Positions 56,794 to 64,000 of a DNA stretch of 64,000 nucleotides are shown piece after piece. How positions within the stretch are numbered: the stretch's first letter is position 1; each line of letters begins with the position of its first letter. The notes below the pieces were generated by a model. It was not told the DNA's origin. It saw only the letters and a list, made by a program, of their open reading frames with translations, and searched no databases. A program made the position numbers and the translations under genes. The stretch is taken from the NCBI GenBank assembly GCA_033557465.1, contig CM066031.1, positions 1,443,798,163 through 1,443,862,162 on the forward strand, in the 5' to 3' direction. Source of the stretch: Ichthyophis bannanicus. Taxonomy: Eukaryota > Chordata > Amphibia > Gymnophiona > Ichthyophiidae.

Positions 56794-57196
56794 GGGGCAT
56801 GTTTATTAACATGTGCTGTTAGTGCGGGATTTGCCGCATAATAAGTGGGCTGTAAGGCCTATGAAAAAAATCCAGTGTTGAGTGGATAGCACACAATTGG
56901 GCAGGGTCTCGTCAGGTCAGAGAAGGAAAGTGGGCACTGATGATGCACCACAGTGTGCGTGAGAGTTATGGGCATGTGCCAACTGTGAATGTTATCATTA
57001 GCATGGGTATATTTAATGCTACCTCAAGGGATGGTAGAAAGTGCACTCGTGTGCCGGTTAGCGCGATGCTGCATGTTACCAATGCACTTACAACAGCTGG
57101 ACAGACGCACATGCCCCCAAAGGTCAGTGTTGGTCTCCACGCTAGCTTTGCAGCTCAAACGCATGCTATCAGTGCACCCTTTAGTAAACGTGCCCC
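56794..57196. mobile_element. MITE with TTA duplication (Harbinger-like)
   Basis: The ends GGGGCATGTTTATTAACATG and (complement) GGGGCACGTTTACTAAAGG are inverted repeats; TTA flanks at 56,791-56,793 and 57,197-57,199 match the TWA target preference of PIF/Harbinger. The interior has TTAGCGCGATGCTGC and matched TGCATGT segments. Confidence 0.78.
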
Positions 57197-57199
57197 TTA

Positions 57200-59018
57200 G
57201 ACTGCCTGTCTTATTTTAATACTTAATCACTGTTATTTATGAGATTATTATATTAAAATGACTTTATATGAATGTTATAAAAACCTGAATGTACTTATAA
57301 AATGGTGTGTAATGCCAGATGTACAAATATCATCTACATAAGAAAAAAAACTCACCCATTTAACAGCTTCAAAACCTCACATTGGCTTATTAAAGACAGC
57401 TGAAAAGGGCTAGTATTCCATGTCTAATCGATGTGTTAGCCTATAAAGTATATTGTTCAAATTAGCTGTAAGGCCTATGAAAAAAATTACTATAAGACCT
57501 ATGGAAAATTTAATTAATGTTACACTATCCCTGGTGTCGGATATAAAATAGTATAAGAAATGGCAGTAGAAAATTAAAAAAGCTGTCCTACAAGTGCTTG
57601 CTGTGATCGGCAGCCTATTAGCATAAAGGGTACAGTTTTACAGTACTAAAAAAGAACACTTACATAAACCAAGCAATTTTACCAAGACACAGAGCTAGTA
57701 CCATTAGATTAAATGAAAGTGATGGTGTCTATATAGGGCAATGTACTGTCCTCATACATGTAGCAACCCATAAAGAGAAGGAATAAAAAAACGTAACTGA
57801 AAAATATTGATTGTAAGCTGACAGTCTTGTGGCAGTAAAAAGGTGCTTCAAAAAACATTATATGCCATATTGAAAGTGAAAGTACCTTGTCAAAGCAGCA
57901 AAACCTCAGCCAGCATTCCTTTTTTTAAAGTTATATTGCTTGTAATAATCAGCTGTCCAAGGATAGGGCTTATATACCTTACCCGCAATTAAAAATGACT
58001 GCCCAGCAGCATCAGAGAAATGTCTTACTGGCGGTGATTTAAGAATTGGATAAATCCCATATGAAATTTGCCACATAAAAACTGCATATATATGGGTTTT
58101 AAATCTCTCACAGGATGACATCCCGGCGCAGTTTAATTTTTCTTGCCAGCGCTATTTCAGATCTTATTTAACCAAAAGAATCTTTAAAAACTTTAAATAT
58201 TGCTGCTTTCAGTTTCAATATATCATGTTGAAATGAGCTAACCTTACCTTTCAGAGGGTCGCGATAGTACATACAAAGTTTTAGCAATTACCGACGCCGC
58301 TGGACCATTACGATTTAAATGCCCATGCGTCAAGTTGATTGACAGCCCAATGGCGCCAAACCGCCAGCACTCTCACTGTAATGAATTAATTATTAAGAGT
58401 TTTAAATGACCCTTATAGATAAAATATTAAAATGAAAGTGTTAAAAATAGGACCATTCCATCATTTTATAAGATTGCTACTGTATGAAATAGTAAAAATA
58501 AGCATTATGAGTATTCCATGACAATAAAATCAAAATAAAGAATAAAACCTCAACAATACTAAAATGAAAAAAAATATAAAAATGAATTCATATAATATAA
58601 AAATATTTATAATTGGATTTATGCTAATTAAAGAAATCTTAGACCACATATTCCTGAATAATACTGATAATGATAAATCTAAAAATTAAACCTGGAATAA
58701 AATTACATTTAATTATACTAAATAATAGGTTGCATTCTATAAAAATGACAAAACATAAATCTTAAAAATTTAAAATTCCAAAAAAATATAAAAATGTAAA
58801 ATTTGTAAAAAAAACAAACAAACCTAAAAGAAATGAATATACGAGAGGAAAAAAATAAGAATCGTATATTACTAAAAAAAACAGAGACACTTCTTATTTA
58901 ATTCTCATATAGAAAGCTATTTAAAAATATATAAATGAAGATATAAAATGTATATAAAAATACAAAACAATAATAATAACAAAAGTGAAAAATCTTTAAA
59001 AATTATTAAAAAATAAAT
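57200..59018. other. AT-rich region without genes
   Basis: 57,200-58,140 unremarkable. 58,250-58,390 is a short GC-richer island (GACGCCGCTGGACCATTACG). From 58,480 to 59,010 AAAATATAAAAATG-like low-complexity sequence dominates. No RNA gene or frame supported. Confidence 0.4.
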
Positions 59019-59769
59019 GGGTCCGTTTACTAAACTCCATTAAGGTTGTGCACTTGACTGTTTTAACACACAATGGAACATGTTCAGTAAATGGCATGCT
59101 GCTAGCACGTGGTTGGTGCTAAAAACTAGTCCCACACAGTCCCTGCTCTAACCTGCACTTCTAGGGTAATGTGGTGTTTTTAGTACAGACGCCCCATGCT
59201 ATGGGGCATTGTTACTAGGATACCGTGCTACCAGGATAGTGTGGGGTTAGTGCGTGGTTTCAGCATGGGGCTTCCGCGCTAAAACCCTGCATTACCCTGG
59301 TAGTGCAGGGACTGGGCAAGACATGGGCATTTCCAGCATGGCATGGCTAGCACAGGTGTTAGTTATCCACATTAGCTGCGTTTGACACAGGTAGCCCTGT
59401 GGTAACTAATGTCAACTCACTGGGGGGCATTAGTTGCTCTTGCAGCCCATTCACCACATTAAAGTGTGGCTTTCCTGTGCTAACTTCAAGGGCATGGATG
59501 TATACGTGCTGATTACATAGCACACATGCATATTACTGGTACCAAGCTTAGTATATATGCCCCTAATTACCAAATTGACAGGGAACATGCACCAGTAACA
59601 CCAACACTCAACAATGCAGATCTTCTGACCAGGAACTGACCATTCTCTGTCCCATATTGTGCTGCTTGGGTAGCATTGGATTTTTAGCATAGCTACATTT
59701 TCAGTATGTGGCACACCGCACACAATGAACCCCACTCTACCTGGTAGTGCTCTTTAGTAAACATGTCCC
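59019..59769. mobile_element. MITE cluster (GTTTACTAAA ends), possibly two elements
   Basis: GGGTCCGTTTACTAAACTCC at the left; TTTAGTAAACATGTCCC at the right (59,750-59,769). An internal terminus-like TTAGTATATATGCCCC at 59,548-59,564 suggests two adjoining or nested copies. Interior AGCAC/GTGCT and ACCAGGATA/TACCCTGGTAGTG repeats. No reliable target duplication. Confidence 0.5.
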
Positions 59770-61034
59770 GGTAAGCTTCCATGGAAATTCTCAGAGGGTG
59801 TGACCAGCATGTTCCTGTAGTGTGGAATTTAGTGCGCAGTTTGAGTGCTGTGCTAAAAAATAGCATGGGCCCTTGCGCTAAAATCCCCATGCTGCCTTAG
59901 TAGCATGCGTCTGGGTGGTGACTGGGTGGGATGGGGGAACTCTCATCTCAGCACTGCAGGCGCAGCATTTGAAGCCTGCACTGCCTATGCTTGGTGCAGG
60001 TAGCGGGGTGCAACTAACACCACCTCAGCGGATGGCACCTCTCAATGGATCTGTTTCCAGGACAGAACCTGTTTCTGGAATGGAACCAAACTACTTACAC
60101 TCTTTCTCCCACACAAACCAGAGGCTTCTTCTGAGTTAGCATAGAAGCATTCAAAGTACTGTAACTGCATTGAGCAAGTTACTAGCCTAAGTTGTCATGG
60201 CCACCAAAAGGCGAAAAATCAAAGTGCTATAGCAAAAATCAATGTAGGGCCCCTTTATACTTAGTCTGCGAGATGTTCTGATGCTCCCATGCATGAACAG
60301 GATGGAAACACAGTCTCTCACAAAAATAATGGAGTAGTCACAACTTGTGTTAGTTGCGGTTTGCAGATAAACATAGCGGATTCTCAAAAATGCCTTCTCT
60401 GGGGCTGGAAGGTCACATTCCTTGACCAAATGCCTGAATCGGCCTCTATTATATACAAGCATCCCTGCTTTTCTCCAAGAAGGAAATACAAGTTGCAACT
60501 TTAGTCGCATGCCTTTGTTCAGTCTACTTCTAGGTATGTTTCTTTGGATTAAAGAACTCTTACCCTTGTCTCCACCATACTTGCCCCACAATATAATATC
60601 TGATTAAGATATTTCTCCCCCTGAGCAAATTTAGAATAAAGTAGAATAGCACCATACTCCTTATATTTTTGGAAGTTATGGGATACCTTTCAACAGATGC
60701 ATTATCCAGGCAATCAACATGAATTTTATTATCAGATCAGTCCACAAGAGTCCATTTGTAATTTTAAGGACATGTTTACTAAAATGCGCAAGCTGAAGCG
60801 ACAAAAACGTCCATATAGCACCACATTAGCTGAAAAAGCTATGCATGATCTGTTGGAGCTTGCACAGCCTTTCCCCAGTAGATAATGCAGTTGGGCGGCA
60901 TCTTGGGATGCAGTTAACACCACCCATTGAGGTGTCTGCAGATTCGACAGTTACCTTGCGCTGTTGAGGCCCGCAGTAACCACGCATTGCAGATATATCT
61001 AGTCTATCCTAATCCCACCCACTCCTGCAGATAA
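59770..61034. other. Mostly unassigned; MITE-like end at 60,767
   Basis: GGACATGTTTACTAAAATGCGC at 60,767 is a left terminus of the same MITE family; its right end is not found before DIRS D starts at 61,035, so D may have inserted into it. Other parts show no recognisable frame or repeat. Confidence 0.35.
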
Positions 61035-61306
61035 AGCACAGTTACTTACCTGTAACAGGTGATCTCTGGGAACAGCAGGAATAAATCTTCACATATGGGT
61101 ACGTCGGTACCGATGGAGCCTGCGCGGGAACGCTCCCCAGCTCCCCAAAAAGGAAAGCTTTTGGGAGCATCCCACAGCACCTGTGCGCTGCCTTCCCGCC
61201 TTTCCTAACCATCTCTCCTCAGTTCGAGTTTAAAGCTGAGACAATAGAGCGAGAGAGGAAAGGAAAGATAGAAAAAGAGATACAACTCCTAGGGGAGGTG
61301 GGAGGG

Positions 61307-61405
61307 TTGTGAAGACTTATTCCTGCTGTTCCCAGAGATCACCTGTTACAGGTAAGTAACTGTGCTATCTCCAGGAACAAGCAGGAATGAGTCTTCACAT
61401 ATGGG
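61307..61405. repeat. DIRS D internal complementary region
   Basis: TGTGAAGACTTATTCCTGC...CAGGTAAGTAACTGTGCT is the complement of the left tip 61,035-61,095. ATCTCCAGGAACAAGCAGG...CACATATGGG should be the complement of the right tip outside the window (compare 19,016-19,053 in copy B). Again forms the CAG/GTAAGT donor-like site. Confidence 0.88.
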
Positions 61406-61518
61406 GACACCCTAGCTAAGATGCCTGGGAGATCCCCCAGGATATGAGACCCTGGAAAGGGGTCTACTTCCTCCTATGGATCTCAGGCATCCATCCAGGG
61501 GAGGAGGGTAGGAGTTGT

Positions 61519-63081
61519 TTAAGAATGGAACAGGTGTTTGAGGACAGCCTGACCAAACAAGGCATCCCGGCGAGAGTCCTTGTCCAAGCAGTAATGGACT
61601 GTGAAGGTATGAACTGAGGCCCAGGTGGCTGCTCGACAGATCTGGTCGATGGACACAGAATTTAGATGAGCCATAGAGGTGGCCATGGCCCTCACATTAT
61701 GAGCTGTGAAATGGCTCTCCAGAGAAAGGTTCTTAATCTGGTAGGCGAAGGAAATACACTGAGCAATCCAATTGGACAGTGTTCTCTTAGAGACTGGAAG
61801 TCCCAAATGAGAAGGATCAAAAGCAACAAAAAGCTGGGAAGACTTTCTATGTTGCTGTGTCCTTTGCAAGTAAAAAGCGAGAGCTCTTTTACAATCCAGA
61901 GTATGAAGATTCCTCTCTGCACTGGATGCATGAGGAGCTGGAAAAAAGACAGGTAAATACACCTCTTGATTAAGATGAAAAGGTGAGACCACTTTAGGCA
62001 TAAAGTGTGGATTTGTCCTAAGGACTACCTTATCATGATGGAACCTTGTATAAGGTGGATTAGCCACTAATGCCTGCAGTTCACTAATGCGGCGAACTGA
62101 AGTGACTGCAATGAGGAAAATAACCTTCCAGGAAAGAAACTTCAAGGAGGTAGTGGCTAAGGGTTCAAAAGGTGGCTTCATAAGCTGACCAAGAACCAAA
62201 TTTAAGTCCCATGCCACCGGAGGAGGCCTAATGGGAGGTTTAGTTAAAGTTAGGCCTCTCATGAATCTTGCAATGAGAGGATGAGAGGAAATAGGTTGTC
62301 CATTGATGGGCTTAAGGGATGCTGCAATAGCACTCAAATGGACTCTTACTGAATCCGTTTTAAGGCCTGCATTGGAAAGATGCAGGAGATAGTCTAACAG
62401 AGAATTTAAAGGTAGTGCTAGAGGGTCAAGACCCTTTTCAGCACACCAAATGGAAAACCTCTTCCATTTAAAAGCATAAGGACGCCTGGTGGAAGGTTTT
62501 CTGGAAGCATGGAGGATATCCTTCACTTGTTGAGAAAGATTCCAGTCCTGAAGGTCTAGGCCTTCAGCAACCAAGCTCTGAGGTGTAGGGACTTGGGGTT
62601 TGGGTGCCACAAAGTCCCTTCCTCCTGGGACAGAAGGTCTGGAGCAGCTCTCAAGTCCAGGGAGGGGACTTGGGAGAGATGTAGAAGTAGAGGGTACCAC
62701 ACTTGGCGTGGCCAGCGTGGAGCTATGAGGATCATAGATCCTTGATCCCTCTGGAGTTTGAACAGAGTCTTGGGAATCGAGGGAATGGGTGGAAATGCAT
62801 AGAGGAAGCCCTGACCCCAATGAAGGAGGAAGGCATCCTTGGCCTGAACTCCTTGACACGGAATTCTGGAACAGAACCGGGGAAGTTTGGCATTCCACGG
62901 ACTTGCAAAGAGGTCTATGTCCGGGGTTCCCCATTCTTGGAAGATTCTGAGTACCTGAGCCATGTGCAGGGACCATTCGTGTGGAAGCAGAACTCGACTG
63001 AGTCTGTCTGCCCAAGAGTTTTGGACTCCTGGGAGGTATACTGCCAGGAGATGGATTTGATGCTCTCTGGCGAAGGCCCAC
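61519..63081 (-). CDS. DIRS D tyrosine recombinase, intact 520-codon frame
   Basis: N-terminal arm RKPSTRRPYAFKWKRF, then the catalytic domain. Arg at about residue 330 (SVRRISELQ), H461-x-x-R464 (TAHNVRAM) and Tyr497 (TVHYCLD; codon near 61,591-61,593), so the R-H-R-Y tetrad is complete. No stop or shift in 1.5 kb. The first Met at 63,081 lies within the RT overlap, and the first 150 codons are low-complexity Ser/Pro, so the real start may be internal. Role: integration of circular DNA without target duplication. Confidence 0.93.
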   Translation of the reverse strand: MGLRQRASNPSPGSIPPRSPKLLGRQTQSSSASTRMVPAHGSGTQNLPRMGNPGHRPLCKSVECQTSPVLFQNSVSRSSGQGCLPPSLGSGLPLCISTHSLDSQDSVQTPEGSRIYDPHSSTLATPSVVPSTSTSLPSPLPGLESCSRPSVPGGRDFVAPKPQVPTPQSLVAEGLDLQDWNLSQQVKDILHASRKPSTRRPYAFKWKRFSIWCAEKGLDPLALPLNSLLDYLLHLSNAGLKTDSVRVHLSAIAASLKPINGQPISSHPLIARFMRGLTLTKPPIRPPPVAWDLNLVLGQLMKPPFEPLATTSLKFLSWKVIFLIAVTSVRRISELQALVANPPYTRFHHDKVVLRTNPHFMPKVVSPFHLNQEVYLPVFFPAPHASSAERNLHTLDCKRALAFYLQRTQQHRKSSQLFVAFDPSHLGLPVSKRTLSNWIAQCISFAYQIKNLSLESHFTAHNVRAMATSMAHLNSVSIDQICRAATWASVHTFTVHYCLDKDSRRDALFGQAVLKHLFHS

Positions 63082-64000
63082 AATCTTAAAGCTTCATTGC
63101 AAAGCGACAGAGAGCCAGTTCCTCCTTGTTTGTTTATGTAAAACATAGCTACTTGATTGTCCGTATGAATGAGGACTGTCTTGTAGCTGAGGAGGGTATG
63201 AAAGACCTTGAGAGCTAGAAAAACTGCTCGAAGCTCCAAGTGGTTGATATGAAGAGAGGTCTCCTGTGGGGACCAAGTGCCTTGAGTGGAAAGGTCCTGC
63301 AGATGGGCTCCCCAACCTGTTTGGGAGGCATCTGTTGTGAGGTTTGCTTGGGGCAACAACTGTTGGAAGGGGGACCCCAGCAACAAATTTTGAGTGGACA
63401 TCCATCATTGGAGAGACCAAAAGAGATGTTTGGTGGTTGCTATTTGGTCTGAGAGAGCTCCTGAAGCTTGAGTCCACTGGGTGGACAAAGTCCATTGAGC
63501 TGCTCTCATGTGTAGGCGAGCATAGGGTACCACATGCACTGTGGAAGCCATGTGGCCTAGCAGTTGTAGCATCTCCCGGGCAGTTAAGTGGCTCTTTGAC
63601 TGAATCTGGGAGGCTAACTGCACTAGACGTTGGCAACGGGCCTGAGGAAGGTAGGCCCTTGCAGTAGTGGTATCCAACCAGGCCCCTATGAATTCTAGGG
63701 ACTGAGTAGGGGTGAGCTGAGACTTTGGGAGGTTTACCACAAGTCCCAGATACTGCAGAATGCGCCTTGTGCGGTCCAGGGAAATCTGGGCCTCTGACTG
63801 AGATGGAGCTCGGATGAGCCAGTCGTCCAGGTATGGGAAGACAAATATTCCCAGAGTGCGTAGAAATGCAGCAACTATTGTCATGCATTTGGTGAACACT
63901 CTTGGAGCAGAGGCCAGACCGAAAGGAAGGACTCTGTATTGGTAATGTTTTCCCTGGAAAAGAAACCGTAGGAATCTTCTGTGAGAGGGATGGATGAGGA
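62556..64000 (-). pseudogene. DIRS D RT-RNase H (one premature stop, runs off window)
   Basis: 63,405-63,899 and on to 64,000 encode RT with VFPYLDDWLI and LEFIGAWLDT; 62,556-63,401 encodes RNase H with LTTDASQTGWG, LELRAVF, HTDNQVAMFYI and NSWADRLSR. They are in phase and separated only by a TGA at 63,402-63,404 where copy B has a tryptophan codon. Otherwise all catalytic residues in view are kept. Confidence 0.9.

Larger units (their letters stand above)
61035..64000 (-). mobile_element. DIRS retrotransposon copy D (3' half in window, best preserved)
   Basis: The left terminus AGCACAGTTACTTACCTG is identical to copy B. Then come the inverted terminal repeat to about 61,225, the internal complementary region, an intact recombinase frame and the RNase H/RT, running off the window end. 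Closest to copy B, but with the recombinase open. Gag and the right terminus lie beyond 64,000. Confidence 0.93.

Overview
This window looks like intergenic DNA from a large, repeat-rich vertebrate genome. The dominant elements are DIRS tyrosine-recombinase retrotransposons, alongside RTE, L2-like and CR1-like LINEs, Penelope-like elements, tRNA- and 5S-headed SINEs, and hAT, Tc1/mariner and Harbinger DNA transposons. That mix fits an amphibian best; a caecilian is my guess, but this is inferred from repeat content only. I see no convincing single-copy host gene. Nearly all long open frames belong to transposons.

Layout. 1-2.6 kb: a hAT-like foldback inside an RTE 3' fragment, a SINE with a clean target duplication, and a CR1-like tail and L2 fragment. 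2.7-8.8 kb: DIRS copy A, which split an older foldback repeat. 10.7-20.8 kb: an old DIRS (E) that received a small MITE, a much younger DIRS (B, 13,362-19,053) and a hAT-type element; the last itself carries a foldback element and a SINE. 20.8-26.8 kb: decayed L2- and CR1-like LINEs, MITEs and a Penelope-type terminal fragment. 27.1-34.4 kb: DIRS copies C and F, F interrupted by an L2-type tail. 36.3-39.7 kb: a full-length RTE LINE with a perfect 10-bp target duplication inside a CR1-like LINE.

39.7-49.5 kb: Penelope-like fragments, then a Harbinger-type element with a transposase on + and a Myb/SANT-like protein on -. They are transcribed divergently from a large GC-rich palindrome containing NRF1-like sites. 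A poorly understood stretch with tRNA-like modules follows. 49.6-53.9 kb: a Tc1/mariner element with both terminal repeats and TA duplications, a 5S-rRNA-headed SINE, and a second Tc1 remnant with a hAT insertion. 53.9-57.2 kb: Penelope-type sequence into which a 2-kb L2-like LINE and a MITE inserted, with a second MITE beyond. 57.2-61.0 kb is AT-rich with MITE-like pieces. 61.0-64.0 kb: the 3' part of DIRS copy D, the best preserved, with an uninterrupted 520-codon recombinase frame.

These elements interact in two ways. They nest in a clear time order, and the non-autonomous SINEs carry tails matching LINEs in the same window: tRNA and 5S heads with RTE tails, and tRNA-CORE heads with L2-type tails. 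Many boundaries are estimates read by eye. Target duplications and inverted repeats are stated where visible.
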